A DNA stretch of 64,000 nucleotides from Cercis canadensis (Eukaryota; Streptophyta; Magnoliopsida; Fabales; Fabaceae). Position numbers and translations under genes: made by a program. Location: the NCBI GenBank assembly GCA_003255065.1, contig QAOA01008121.1:434001-498000 (forward strand), given 5' to 3'. Positions 1 to 12,192 of this stretch are shown here, piece by piece (within the stretch, counting starts at the first letter, position 1; each line of letters starts with the position of its first letter). The notes under the pieces are model-generated. The model saw only the letters and a program-made list of their open reading frames with translations, did not search any database and was not told the DNA's origin.

Positions 1-301
1 TTATTTAAGGTATTGGCCTATTGGGTTCAATCATTTGAGTACTTTGGTTAATGTGAATTTTGGTCAGAGACCCATGGTAGGTGGTGGGTAAATGCTATAA
101 AGAAGGGAATAAAAATTGCAGCTTGGCTGGTAGATATAGGATCAGAGAGTGAGAGAAATTGAGATAGAGTAAAAACCCTCGAAAAATTAAACTTTATTCC
201 AAAAAAGTTGCTTTACAATTCAAAGGGTAAATGCCCCAAGATTTTCCTTCTTTGTCAAGTAGATTGATTTCGAAGAAACCCTAGAGAAATTTTAGGTTCC
301 C
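1..301 (+). other. 5' flank and probable former 5' UTR of the IDD pseudogene
   Basis: This stretch has no ORF of note. It reads like a former plant leader: A-rich, with an AAACCCTAGAGAAA-type stretch just before the ATG at 302. Its survival next to the pseudogene, together with the retained intron, suggests a genomic duplicate rather than a retrocopy. The start of the window cuts off anything further upstream. Confidence 0.4.
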
Positions 302-960
302 ATGCCGGTTGATTTAGATAACTCTTCCACAGTTTCAGCGGAAACCAGCATCTCTTCCTCTGGCAATCAGACAATACCTCAAAACTCCACTGCTAAGAAA
401 AAGAGAAACCTTCCAGGAATGCCAAGTAGGAATGAATCAACCATCTCTACTAAGTTTTCTTTTTTCCCTCTCTCGTGATTTCTTACTGATTATTTATTTT
501 CTGCAATTATTCAGATCCAGGAGCAGAGATGATCGCTTTGTCTCCAAAGACCCTTTTGGCCACAAACTGATTCGTATGTGAAATTTATAACAAAGGATTT
601 CAGAGGGATCATAAACTTTAGCTTTATCGACGAGGTCACAATCTGGCATGGAAGCTTAGGCAGAAGTTAAGCAAGGAGGTGAGAAAGAGAGTTTATGTCT
701 GTCCGGAGCCAACATGTGTCCATCATGATCCCTCCAGAGCTTTGGGTGATCTCACTGGGATAAAGAAGCATTTATGTAGAAAACACGACGAGAAGAAGTG
801 GAAATGCGATAAGTGCTCAAATAAATATACAGTGCCGTCAGATTGGAAGGCTCACTTTAAAATTTGTGGTACCAAAGAGTACAAATGCGACTGTGTGACT
901 TTTTTTTATTCCCAGAGAAAGGGAATAACACTTTCTAAAGCATGGATGAGAAAGAAAAGA
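302..960 (+). pseudogene. Decayed IDD (INDETERMINATE DOMAIN) C2H2 zinc-finger gene
   Basis: The product would have been a plant IDD-family transcription factor. An ATG at 302 opens a reading frame ending in the family motif KKKRNLPG. A phase-1 intron (426-514, GT-AG) leads to a second exon reading NPGAEMIALSPKTLLATN, the conserved IDD block, which then meets an in-frame TGA at 568. A TAG follows at 619. After that the frame stays open through the second and third fingers (VYVCPEPTCVHHDPSRALG, KKWKCDKC, SDWKAH). Finger 1 has also lost a zinc-binding Cys (Tyr in its place) and a His (Tyr). Finger 4 degrades after YKCDC, and the long IDD C-terminal tail is missing. The stops fit CGA to TGA and CAG to TAG, the transitions expected from deamination of methylated cytosine. 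Exon 2 has no introns, as I recall for family members. Family assignment is confident; the ancestral paralogue is unknown. Confidence 0.88.
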
Positions 961-3900
961 AAGGACACCGTTTTCTTGTTTGTACTTTTTTTCTTTTTCT
1001 TTGATTTTATAATCTATGTCATGTGCCACATTAACAATTTAAAATATCATGTAAGTCTTTAACATGACACACAAGTGATTAACGATGACACGTTAGTAAT
1101 TTTGTCACTTGTTAACAAATATAACTAATGATGAACTATTTTATTATGAATGTCTAATATTTTAAGACTATTTGTGGTTATTAATATTTTAAAGACTATT
1201 TTGTTAAAATTTAAATATTTTGAAGACACAAATATATGTTTACTCATAATAATAAAAATTAATATTAATTTCATAAATATTATACTTTTTAAACTATTTA
1301 CATAAATATCATCATTTTTTTTAATAATATCCAAAACTAAAAAAAAAAAGAGAAAATGTGAGTGATGTCATTTCAAAATTAAGTCACCTTCTTGGTAACA
1401 CAATTTGACTTTATGACAATGTCATTTGCCAAATGGTATCACAAAAAAAGTTATGCAATTTATACAATTGTAACATCTTTATTCTCTGTCTTATTCTTTT
1501 CGACACAATTACGTTATAAAAATAATTATATTGATAAAAATATTTTTAAAATATAATATTTATGAAATTAAAAATATGTTTTATATTATTTATATCTTTG
1601 ATCCCATATTAATGAGTTAATTTATTTGTAAAATTATACTAATACATAAATTTACGACAACTGTTTGTGCACGTGGCTGCTGTTACGTAGTAGGTGGTGG
1701 GGTTGGTTGGGCACTTGGTCACCTCCACGGCTCCACCACGCCACGCTTTTTAGGCTCACTCAGACTTCGGCACACAAAATACCAATAGACATGATGGTTT
1801 TCTTTTTAGGCATCTCTCTGTCGAATGACAATGGCATGTAACATGTTCTCTCGTACTTCCTGGCCATAAATGGCGATAACTGTGGTCAGTGGGTGAGTTC
1901 ATTTTCATTTTCATTTTAACCCTTTGTGGTAGCTTGCGCAGAAAGCCGCTCCCATGCGAGGTGAGACGTGGCGCGGTGCGACTGGTCGGTCTTCAATCCG
2001 TTTTTGGGAAATAAACAAAAATAAAGTGCAATATCTGTCAGTTATAATTAATTAATTAACTTTTTTTTACGATAAAGATATTTTTAAATTAATTTTATAC
2101 ATTAAAATTAAGTTTATTTTTGGACTATCTTAGAAGCATATTCTCTACATTGACAAAATACATTCCAAAAAAAAAAAATAGCCTTATTATTCAAACTTAC
2201 TAACTTGAATGAAATTACTTAACTAGCTTGCATTCTTATATGAAAATAGGTAAGACGAGGCCAGGCTTTGTCTAAAAAAAATTACTAATTAGGCTTGCAT
2301 AACAGATCCCCAGCTTAATCTTGGTTTACTAGCTTAATGTAGGCTAAAAATTGGATTTAACCTGGCTTTTTAACCTATTTAAAAGAGGCTAATGGCTTAT
2401 TTTGATCTATATAACTCGTACAAAAATTGAACATTAATATTTGTATATAAAATAATATTAAAATAAAATAGGTAGGCTAAGTGTAATTTAAATTGCTAGC
2501 AAAACCAAGTTAAAATCAGCCAGGCCGCATCCCCTGAGAGACCAGCTGACTTATTTCCACCCCTACATAATAGGTGGTACTAGTTACATTAGCACTAAAC
2601 GACAACCCTGATGTGATGTGAAAAAGATTTTATACACCATATAGCAGACTGCATACTTTCACTGCTAAGTGTACCCTGATGTGAATCTTGTGATGTGAAA
2701 AAGGAATGATACACCATACAGCAGACTTGCAGACTGCAGACTGCAGACTTTTGCTAATAAGTGGTAACAGAGAAAAAGTTACGTCAATTTTACCATATCT
2801 AAGTACGAAATTTGCAGTGTTTAATTTAATTTGCGCAGAATAACAAAACAAACAAATGCCCACATAAATAGGCCAATAAGGTCTCTTCTGTTTTATTTCC
2901 TTATGCTAGAAAAAGGGTTTGTTTGACTCTTTCTTTTCTTCTAGACAAGAGTCTGTTCGATTCTCAGTGGCTCGTGAAGGAGTTTTCCTTTCTTGGGCCA
3001 AAGAGGTTGGGTCTAGATACATGTTTCCCCCTGGCATTTAATAGTTGGGCCACTTGCATGTTCCATGTTGGGAGCCCATGCTTATCTAGAGCTCTGTGTA
3101 TGGGTTTGAGTTCAATTTAAATTTTTGTACCGAGAAAACCAAACTCAATAGACTTTTTAATTCGCTCAATTTACATTTTTTGTCTAAATTAAATCTACCC
3201 AAAAACCTCTTAATTCATTTTGTCTGCTAATTAGGTCGGTTAACTTCCCAGACAGAGGTTGTAGCCCAAAGAAACAAAATCTTTTAAGGTAATGTAATAA
3301 CGTGACCTAAAGTTGATTACGTTGTAATGTAATAGCACAATTCAGAGGCCAGAGGAACATAATTACAGAAACACGCATAAAAGTCCTCCTACTTGTAAGC
3401 CTTGATAGTTGGTATTAACTAGCTACTCATTAGTACTCGTCATGCTTAAGTAATAATTCAACTTAGTTTTCTTTTTATTTCCTTTTGAAAATTACATAAA
3501 AAAATAAGAGAAAAGAGAAAGAAAAAGGGGTTGGGGGTAGACGAATAGTGTATCGGTTTTTTCATAATCTTTTTGCTCTTGCGAGTTAGTGTTGCCAATA
3601 CCATAATTGCTCATCCCCACTCTCAAGAAGCAGTGGAAAACTTTGAAAGAGAATTATGGTGTGCATTATGGGGATTAATGACATTGCTTTTGACTTATCC
3701 CACCATTTTATAAGAGGCCTTCTCTTTAGTTTTGCCCACCTGTGAAGTGGGCATTGCTAGTCAAAATTAGAACCACAGTAATCTACCTCAATACAATTGA
3801 TCCCTCCTACCAGGGACAATTTTGGTCGAATCCTCTCATATAAAAACTATCTTTTAGAATTCATGCATTACACTCGTGTATCCGTATTATGAGTGGATTT

Positions 3901-4509
3901 TGTGTTGCCAAATACAGAATTGTGAGTGCAAGAGTATCAATGATGGGGATCAAAAAGAATTTATATGATATGCAAAAAAGAATTTGGTGAAATCTTTATA
4001 TATAGACATTAACATTTCTCTAAATATGAAAAAATTAATGATGGGGATCACATATAACCCTTCATTGAAGAACTTATCATAACCTTTTAGCGTTGCTTTC
4101 GTAGTATAAAAAAGTCAAATTCCCATTTTAAGGACAAATACTTTCCCTAGTTATAAAAGAAGGTTTACTTTTCCACAAATAAATAACTGCATATCTTAAA
4201 AGTCACATAATTTTGAATAGTTCATTCTTTCTGCAGAAAGAAAGCATCTGATTCCAATCTTTCCTTATTTTTGCCCTCCCAATCAAATCCACACTTGGAA
4301 TCACTTTAGCTCCTTTTTTAGTGCGCTACTCACTATCAATCTTCCTTGGCACCATAGCCATTACCACAGCAATATACCTTTTAACTTAGCAATATGAATA
4401 TTCAAGTATGTAATTCTTCCACATAACAACCTATCTCTAATAATAAGTCATATACTACACTAGGTGTTACACAGTGCTTCTTAAAAGATACCTCATCAAT
4501 ATACTTTTT
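961..4509. other. Intergenic, AT-rich, no gene seen
   Basis: No coding region with recognisable homology is visible. The short ORFs have AT-rich composition and no domain. The stretch at about 2220-2570 has related GGCC(A/T)GGCT motifs in opposite orientation near its ends and reads like a short degenerate repeat; this is weak. A tandem duplication at 2604-2763 is listed separately. The 3' end of the WAK-like kinase transcript (minus strand) must fall within the last few hundred bases. Confidence 0.7.
2604..2763 (+). repeat. Imperfect tandem duplication, about 75-bp unit
   Basis: Two adjacent segments share the series CCCTGATGTGA, GATGTGAAAAAG, ATACACCATA, AGCAGACT and CTAAGTG or CTAATAAGTG. 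The second copy carries an extra expansion of the heptamer TGCAGAC (three to four copies around 2725-2750). It looks like local slippage and duplication in non-coding DNA. Confidence 0.75.
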
Positions 4510-6408
4510 CTATTGATCTACAATCCTAATTATGCATTGAAGATGTTGAACAACATCCTTCATACAAGGCCTTTCACCTTTCTTCTCCTTAATACAGTTA
4601 AGTGCAAGATCTGAGAAGAGTTTTATGCTTGTGACTAATTTATCACCAGAGACAGAGCGCTCCATGGAAAGAAGCCTTTGATCTACCACTTCCATGATTG
4701 TGTCGTTGCTGGCATGTTGGCTCACATAAATTGCTAGGTTGACATCATCTTGATCACGACAGAAATCTATGGCCTTCTGGGAAGTCAAAAGCTCTAGCAA
4801 CACAACCCCATAACTATAAACATCACTTTTATCACTTAACTGGTAGTTGCGGTAGTATTCAGGATCCAAGTACCCTAATGTGCCCTGAGCACAGGTTGAC
4901 ACATGACTCAGTCCTAGGTTAGCCAGTCTGGATAGCCCAAAATCTCCCACTTTGGCGTTAAATTCATCGTCTAATAGTATATTTGTTGACTTAACATCTC
5001 TATGGTAGATGGGAGTGTGTGCAGAAGAATGTAAATAAGCCAATGCTTCAGCGGTTTGAAAAGCAATCTTCAGCCTCGTTTTCCAGTCTAGTAAGTTGAC
5101 ATGCCTACCATGAAGATGGTTATGGAGAGTCCCATTCGAGATGTACTCATAGATCATCAGTGGCTGCTCAGATTCCACACAACAACCCAAGAGTCTGACT
5201 AGGTTCCTGTGATTGATTTGAGACAGTATTGCAACTTCATTAAGTACTTGTTGGGTGCTTTTCAGGTTACCCACTCTAGCTCTCTTCACAGCCACCACAG
5301 TTCCATCTTCAAGTTTTCCTTTGTAAACTTCCCCAAAGCCACCACTCCCTAAAATCCTGTCTTCAGAAAAACCATTTGTTGCCTTCTTCATTTCTTTCAG
5401 TCGAAACATTCGACCAGGTTTCTCGCCAGTGCTTGATTTCAGCACATGTTCTCTTGCCTTGGCCTGTTTTGCCCTGTTAAAGAGTATACAGGACCTCCTT
5501 GTGATGATGGCCACAATTACAGCTACAGAGAAAAAAGTGACAACTCCAATGGAGATCACCAAGCTGATTTTGGACTTAGATTTTCTCTTATTTCTCAAGC
5601 AGTTTGCAACAACAGGGTCCCAGTGGTGTCCCCTGTTACAAAGACAGCGAAAGAGGCCATTTCTACCAGCAGGCGAGCACTTGGAGTCTTCTGGGCAATA
5701 TAGTTGTGTCCTACAAACTGGTTCAGATGGAGGACTCCATTGAATTTCAAGGCCCTCTTCCCACTGCTCAGCAGGCTTCTCTACGTCCAAATAAAGGATG
5801 CTTCTGAATGCTTTGCAACCAGAATTGTGAAGCCGTATCTTATAAGTTGAAGGCATGCCACCAGCAACGAAGGTGCAACAAGGGTCAAGACCACTTGCAC
5901 ACTGATGTGCTCGTTTTTGGTCAACATGTCCTGAGCTCTCCAAGTAGCGGTGACAAAGACTAGAAGGGGTGCAATTGAGAGGAGAAACCAAGAGGCGAGG
6001 GGAACAGTTAAAGAGGAGGACTGTGTTTGATGAAGTTATGTTGAAAGGAAGTGACTGATTTAACCAAAGTCCCTCACTTACTGGCATGTCTTGAGTGACA
6101 CATGTGCCAGGCAACCAAGGCGATGGCTGTATCACCATGCGTTGGATTGAAGGCATGATTCTTACTACAAGATAGGAACTTCCATTGAGGGTATCAAAGT
6201 AAAGTTTCTGAGACTGGGAATCGCAACGAAGACTATAGTATGGATCACCACAGCTAGGGTCTGTGCTTAGAGGGTATGGAACTTGTATAGAACCACAATT
6301 TGGGCACGTAATTTGTGAAGAAGCGTGATGACCAAGGGAAAGGAAAAGGAAAAGGAGAAAGAAATAACTGAAATGGAAGCGGGGTGTTGTGTTTGGTTCA
6401 ACAATCAT
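4510..6408 (-). CDS. Wall-associated receptor kinase-like protein (WAKL15/20 type)
   Basis: A single-exon ORF of 632 residues encodes a plasma-membrane receptor kinase. In order it has a signal peptide (about 1-31, hydrophobic core FFLLFLFLSLG); a Cys-rich extracellular region (about 35-270) of the GUB_WAK/WAK-associated kind, with the CPNCG and YPL motifs typical of pectin-binding WAK-like ectodomains and several N-x-S/T sites; one membrane span (about 281-303) followed by RR; and a Ser/Thr kinase domain (about 348-625). The kinase is intact: P-loop GSGGFG at 354-359, Lys375 in VAVKRA, Glu391, HRD at 469-471, DFG at 489-491, and GTLGYLDPEYY in the activation segment. It is therefore an RD-type and probably active kinase. 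EGF repeats of classical WAKs are absent, which fits the WAKL15/20 subgroup. The ligand is unknown. The start at 6408 precedes the signal peptide directly. Confidence 0.93.
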   Translation of the reverse strand: MIVEPNTTPRFHFSYFFLLFLFLSLGHHASSQITCPNCGSIQVPYPLSTDPSCGDPYYSLRCDSQSQKLYFDTLNGSSYLVVRIMPSIQRMVIQPSPWLPGTCVTQDMPVSEGLWLNQSLPFNITSSNTVLLFNCSPRLLVSPLNCTPSSLCHRYLESSGHVDQKRAHQCASGLDPCCTFVAGGMPSTYKIRLHNSGCKAFRSILYLDVEKPAEQWEEGLEIQWSPPSEPVCRTQLYCPEDSKCSPAGRNGLFRCLCNRGHHWDPVVANCLRNKRKSKSKISLVISIGVVTFFSVAVIVAIITRRSCILFNRAKQAKAREHVLKSSTGEKPGRMFRLKEMKKATNGFSEDRILGSGGFGEVYKGKLEDGTVVAVKRARVGNLKSTQQVLNEVAILSQINHRNLVRLLGCCVESEQPLMIYEYISNGTLHNHLHGRHVNLLDWKTRLKIAFQTAEALAYLHSSAHTPIYHRDVKSTNILLDDEFNAKVGDFGLSRLANLGLSHVSTCAQGTLGYLDPEYYRNYQLSDKSDVYSYGVVLLELLTSQKAIDFCRDQDDVNLAIYVSQHASNDTIMEVVDQRLLSMERSVSGDKLVTSIKLFSDLALNCIKEKKGERPCMKDVVQHLQCIIRIVDQ

Positions 6409-7597
6409 TCTGCTTGAATAAGATGAGAGGAAAAATCGTATGGCAAAAATGGGAAAGATGTTGGATGAATAAATAAAAGGGTTATGCCTTGCTACTGCAC
6501 TGCAGTGGAATAAAGTGGATGAAATGGGAATTCAAAAAGTGGATGCTAGAATCTACATAAATACCATGAAAATTTCGGTGATTTACGGGACCAATTGATA
6601 CCTCTTTTATGGTCATGGGAACGGTACTGCTAGCTGTATTCTCTTTATAAGGAAAAGTTTCAAAGAGAAAAAGCTTTGCTACTTACTTAAATTTGCAGTT
6701 GTTCTTTCTTTCTTTCATTTAGTCTAGCAGGATATGATCAAAGTGGACAAGTTGGCCATTAAAGTATTGGCAGAGCATTATGTATCTCAGATCTTGCACT
6801 GCTAATTAAGACCAGAGTCAATATTCCCCCATCTAATATACAAACACGTGGATCATAATCCACATAATAAAGTCATGAACACAAGCACCAGCAAATTGCC
6901 CTTTTTATAATCTCAAAGAGTAGTTTTAAGGTTTATAGAACATTAGGATTTTTCCAATTCATTGTGAACAAACTCACTCCCTTCTCTTGCAAACACCAAA
7001 GCAGATGGACCCCAAGTGATCAATATTCCACCAGACGTAATTATCTGATATTGACAAGTAATGATAAAAACTACAAAGCAAAAATAATGTCAGATCATAA
7101 AAATCTGGAAGGAATTCATGAAGAGATGCAAATACAACTTATTACAGATGACAATTATAATAATGTCATTAGTTGCTGATGCAAAATAGATTCTAGACTA
7201 AAAAAACTGAACAGTTTAGAGGACTTAGAAAAGGAAACAGAACAAGAGAAGGAGGATGCAGTTCTCTTTTGCACAAGTGACTAGTATATAAACTTATTCT
7301 AGAGTAAAATGAACACAAATAATCAAATTTATTCAAACCCAATTTCCAAGCTTTTTTTTTTTTTTTTTTTTTTTNTCATTTTTCAAATTTTTTTTCTTTT
7401 TTTTTTTTTTCTGTTTTTTCTTTTTTCATTTCCAGTACATAAACAAGTGGAATTCTAGGTACATTTACAATGAGGGGCGAGGACGGGGGCACCAGGAGTG
7501 GAAGGATAGACATCTCTTGACAGAGTTTGTCAAATTATATCCCTTCCAGATTTAAACTGACAAGCCAACTTGATTCACTGGCGAAGAAATCATAGCG
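6409..7597. other. Intergenic, WAKL promoter side and FKBP18 3' side
   Basis: This holds the upstream region of the WAK-like gene and the 3' UTR/terminator region of FKBP18; both lie on the minus strand. No convincing gene is present. The 71-codon ORF at 6964-7179 is AT-rich and lacks any recognisable domain. A very long T-rich tract sits at 7352-7430. Confidence 0.7.
7352..7430 (+). repeat. Poly(T) tract containing an ambiguous base
   Basis: A run of 23 T is followed by an N at 7375 and then further T-rich sequence broken by a few C, A and G. On the minus strand it is poly(A)-like and lies about 170-250 bases past the FKBP18 stop. The N probably marks unresolved homopolymer length. Confidence 0.9.
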
Positions 7598-10500
7598 TTA
7601 ACCTTCAACAATCTTTACCGGAGTCCTGTATAACATATTCACTAATATTAACTACAACAATAGTACTATAATATAGAAATCACCAAAATTCTGCTTCTAG
7701 CAAAATTACTTACCCAAATGGGGTTTGTTTGATGGAAAGCAGTTCAACATCTAACTGCAGTCCAAAGAAGGTAGTGAACATTAAAAATTCATATTGACAT
7801 AAATCCATTAAGATAAGATCAGAACATATGAAAGGAATTTAGCAAAAGACTAAGAGAATGTAATGATAAACATAGACTCCCAGAGATACACGAGGAACCA
7901 TAAAAAATGAGTTCTTAACTTCGGACCAGGGAATAGGCGAATAGTCAATTCCAACAAGATCTAGTTTCAACAGTAGCAGGGGTTCACTTTGTCTTTACAT
8001 CATTTAAAATTGTGTGTTTGAGATCTGAGGGCTTAACGACTTCTTCAACCATGTCTGTGAACTTCAGCAATTTATTGAATAATAGCGAGCTTCAATTGGA
8101 TTATGAACTTAGGCTTATTGGTTCATACTAGGTTCTATAACTTACTGGGCAGGACCAGCCAAAAAACCAAGTTGACCAACGTTTGAAATCAATGATAATA
8201 TGATATGGTTCCTCCTAATACATAATAGGAGCCAAATGTACACTGCCACTTAGTACTAAGACTTTATAGCTTGAAGTCAGTATTGTTATTGAAATGTAGG
8301 AAACCAAAGATGTTTAGACCAGATGTTTCATGTTTCTCCAGAATTTTTACCACCTGAATCAAAATTAGGGCCTGTGCTTATCTTGTATACCAATAGAAAC
8401 CCAGAGAAAGTATTTTTCGTCCATAATCTTTGCAAAGAGATCAGAACAAGTTACCTCTATTGTAGCATTTGGAGGGATCTCCTGGACTCCTTTGCTTCCA
8501 TAAGCCAGTTCAGGGGGAACAATTAACAATCGCTGCAGAAAACTGACTAATTAAGGCCTGTGATCTGAACCCAATATCTAATAAAGATTTACCCCTTTTA
8601 CATAGTAATCTAATGCAGTTACTGCTGAAATTATTAAATGAGAATTAGAAACTCCCAGATATCCACTTGTAAAAGTCATTATCTACTAAGGTCTATTCTC
8701 CAGATATACAAAATACTTAGACAATTGTTAGAATTCATAGTCAAAAAGATGACATGAACACTAAAAAAAAATGTGACTGGTATAAATTTTAATTCTATAA
8801 GGTTTGTTGTACAGACTACTGAGCAGTGGTCCAGTGAAGCTTCCCACCAATGGCTAAAAGGATCCATACATTTACTTGTACTAATTCTCAAGCTTTCTGA
8901 AGACAGATTTGCAAGATATAATAAGGCAACATGGTACTAAGAATTTCTCACCTGGCCTCCTACTCGCATGCCTTGTACTCCTAAATCTAACCCTTTAAGA
9001 ACATTTCCCCTTTCAGATTGGCCTACATCAAATCCATAAGGCTGCAATAATTTAAACTGGTTTTCATTAATCAATAAGCAATGTTTCCAACAAAAGGATG
9101 TAATAGCTTTGTACATGACAATCTTAAACAATATAGAACTACAACCTAAATACATGGTGCCGACCACTGCGAATAAGTAGTAATACAGGTCAATCATTTT
9201 TGCAAAAGATATCATATAACAGGGTAAAGTTAAAAAATAGTGAAATATCCTGATCAAGAGTAGGCAATGCCATCAGCTCATCAAATTTCATTTATCGATA
9301 TTCAAATGGTGATTCAAGGTTGAGTTATTATATTGGATCCAAACAGGTTACTCCAAATTCATAAAATTATCACTGTCAATAATATATGGTCTGCTATTAA
9401 ATTGGTTTTCTTTGCTAGATGTCCTCATCCAATATGTTTTTATTAGAGGTGCATGAGAGCAACTGCCTTGTTATATCCAAGAAGAATCTGTTCACTCAAT
9501 GAACATATGTCACAATAAAAGTCATGGGGATGAAAGGGTTCACTTCCTAATGTCACTGCATTTACACTAGATAGTTCCTAATTGCTAGACCTACTGAACC
9601 TTTTAGGATAGTATAGAAAAAGGTGTGAAATTTAGCTGAGTTACCGTTCCTCCTCCAACGCCCATTCCTTGTCTACTAGTCATAAAAGTGACATTCCTCC
9701 ATTTAGCGACATAGTGAACCTACAGCAAGATAATATGAATATTTCTGGATTATAGACAATCACCTAATAAGAGCAAGCCAAAGGAAGAGAGGGGTAAACT
9801 GATGATATCTGTATATGCAGATGCACGTGTAAGACAATGGGCATAAAAAATAGAAAAACTTTGTTCCAATTGTCCCTAATCTCATGATTAAAAAAATCCA
9901 TATAATCAACAATTCAGTTAAAAACTACTTGCATTGTTCTTTCCCACACCCTCTTTCCTTAATCATTCCTTTCTTTTTATTAGTCAACTTTGCATATGAC
10001 ATTGGAAAGCGCTAAGGAGCGAAACACATTTAACTGGGTGACAATCATACTGCAACACGGGATCCCTTCACAGCCTCAGCTCCGCTCCCAATCTTCAAGT
10101 CGTAGTACCTAAAGAAAAAAACAGAATTTCATCACACACTGCTCTAAAAAACGAAATCAAAATAGTATAGGAATTTAAAGATAATAAGACAATCTAAGAC
10201 TACTATATACAATATCATCAAGCAAACAAATGGAATAGACAGAGGAATTCCTTTCCGGGTTTATCTATTTCATGGGGTTTAAGATACTTCTTAAGTAAGT
10301 CTTAAATCATATCACTATATGAAACAAAAGCAGAAGGCAGAAAGATCCAGAAACAGAGGGATTTCTGGGTGATTATCATACTTTAGACCATTTGGCAGGG
10401 TTGTGTACTCACTCTCAGGAATTTTTGCTCCTCGTAGCTGCAGAATGCAAAAAGTGCAGAATTTCAAATTGAAGTCGGAACTATAATAACTTAAATGATG

Positions 10501-11025
10501 AGAAGGGTAAATGGGAAAGCGTACAGCTCTTCTACTTGTGCTAACAGCTTCAGCCACATCACATGCACTAACGCCAGCGACTGACATGCAATAGAACATT
10601 TAATCCAAGTGAAACAAAATTGCATACATGGATATAATAAAATGCAATGAAGACCCATTTGATCATGTGTGCACATAAAAATTAGATTAAAAGAAGAATC
10701 TTGGAAGATTATGCACTAACCGGTTGCGAGGAGAAAACCGAGTAATGCCCTTCTTCCCTCATTCTGCAAAGATGAAGTGGCTGGTTTTGCAGCAGTTTTA
10801 TGATCTGACGAAGAATATGAGCCGCGAAAGGGTAACCTATATGAACTCTTATAATGAAGTCCCTTGTGCGTCCCTGTGGATTTAAGGAATTGCCTCAGTT
10901 TAGTTTGGATAAAACCCAGCGTATATAAGGAGAATCAGAGAGAATTTACTTGTAAAGAGAATGGAGGTAAGAGGAGAATGGAGGATCGTGGGATGGTGCT
11001 CAAGGCGGAACAGAGAGAGTTCCAT
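7598..11025 (-). CDS. FKBP18: FKBP-type peptidyl-prolyl isomerase FKBP18, chloroplastic
   Basis: A peptidyl-prolyl cis-trans isomerase, probably in the thylakoid lumen. Ten exons close in frame: 11025-10950, 10873-10721, 10580-10525, 10437-10382, 10108-10051, 9719-9645, 9041-8952, 8532-8455, 7754-7714 and 7625-7598. All junctions are GT-AG. They total 711 nt, or 236 residues, close to the roughly 230 I recall for Arabidopsis FKBP18. The N-terminal 65 residues are basic and Ser-rich, like a transit peptide. RR at 66-67 followed by ALLGFLLATGVAGVSA and then AEA looks like a Tat-type lumenal signal, as in other lumenal FKBPs. The mature part begins around IPESEYTTLPNGLKYYDLKI. It carries FKBP landmarks: VHYVAKW, GTPYGFDVGQSERGNVLKGL, GMRVGGQ and VPPELAYGSKGVQEIPP. 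It ends with TPVKIVEG. The ATG at 11025 is the only Met ahead of the transit-like region. No single ORF spans the gene. Confidence 0.95.
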
Positions 11026-12192
11026 GTGGTTGGTTGTTGACAGTTAGAATCAGAGACCAGAATCTAGTTGTAGTTTTGGTTAGAGAGGGAGGAGCAAGTG
11101 AAAGAAATAGAGAAGATAACGTTGTCGATTGCATCCACAATTTTGAAGCATTTAGCGATCACAAACAAAATTTTAACTTTTGGATGAAGTTAGAGTTATT
11201 AAACTTGAGGCGATTCTTTTATGTTTTAGGGATCTCGTATTGAAGTACTTACAATTATAACTTTGTGTGATGAAATGTTTTGAAACTCTAATTTTGTCAA
11301 TTAAAAGTCTCCAACACAAGAACTTTTTGCAACAAAAGCCTTGTGATTAACTGATTTACAGCCTAATTCACTCATTTTCTCCTTCTTAGATGGATAAATG
11401 TATTTGGTGTGACGATCAAAATACTCAAATTCAAGGCATTTTTATTGGAAATCAAAATTTTGGTTATGTAATTTTTTTATATATAATTAATAATTCAACT
11501 TACAACTTTTACTTTAACATTTCCCTCTCAACAAAATGGAATAAGACGTAAATAAATATAGAAAAATTACTTCAACGGAAATTTTTTAAATTTGAAAATT
11601 GAATAAAATTTGAGTCTTTGAATTAAGGCTGAAATTTATAGAGAAGAAGATAGACTATTCTATCACCCAATGGATTTAAATAAAAATAGAAAAATCTTCT
11701 CAATTTTTTTAAAATTTTTTTTAATAAATTGAGGCACTAGATAGCCGTGAAAGTCTTTTTGACAAATGGATTGTAGTCTTTGGATTTTTCTGAAGATATA
11801 AAATGAGGGAATGCCTATAGTTTGTCCCAAGACCCAACAAACATTTGATTATGCTGGAAAATAATTTCTTTATTTTATTTTCCATGCAAAGTAATTTCCT
11901 TATTAAAGAAACAATTTCCATCAAACGATTATTTGATCCTATAGTCAATAATATTTTCATCTTTGGTACATATATTTGATCGACAGTACTGTTGTGCGAT
12001 TATATTTCATACATAGCAGCTGCCATAAAGAAACTACAATCCACTAAGTGGAAGTCTCCAAGTTCTGCAGCAATTGACAATTTAAAATCAAGTATATTTT
12101 TGGCTCAGTTTTACTGCAAGCTGAGAAGACATGGTTTTAATTCTTTTTGGCTTGTTGCCAGGTTAGGAAATTGTTGTGCATGGTACTAATAC
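11026..12192. other. Intergenic, FKBP18 promoter side
   Basis: This AT-rich stretch lies between the FKBP18 start and the CHUP1-like stop, both on the minus strand. It should hold the FKBP18 promoter and the CHUP1-like 3' UTR. I see no gene, RNA gene or clear repeat in it. Confidence 0.65.

Noticed and set aside
6964..7179. 71-codon ORF upstream of the WAK-like gene
   Set aside because: AT-driven composition, no domain and no splice context.
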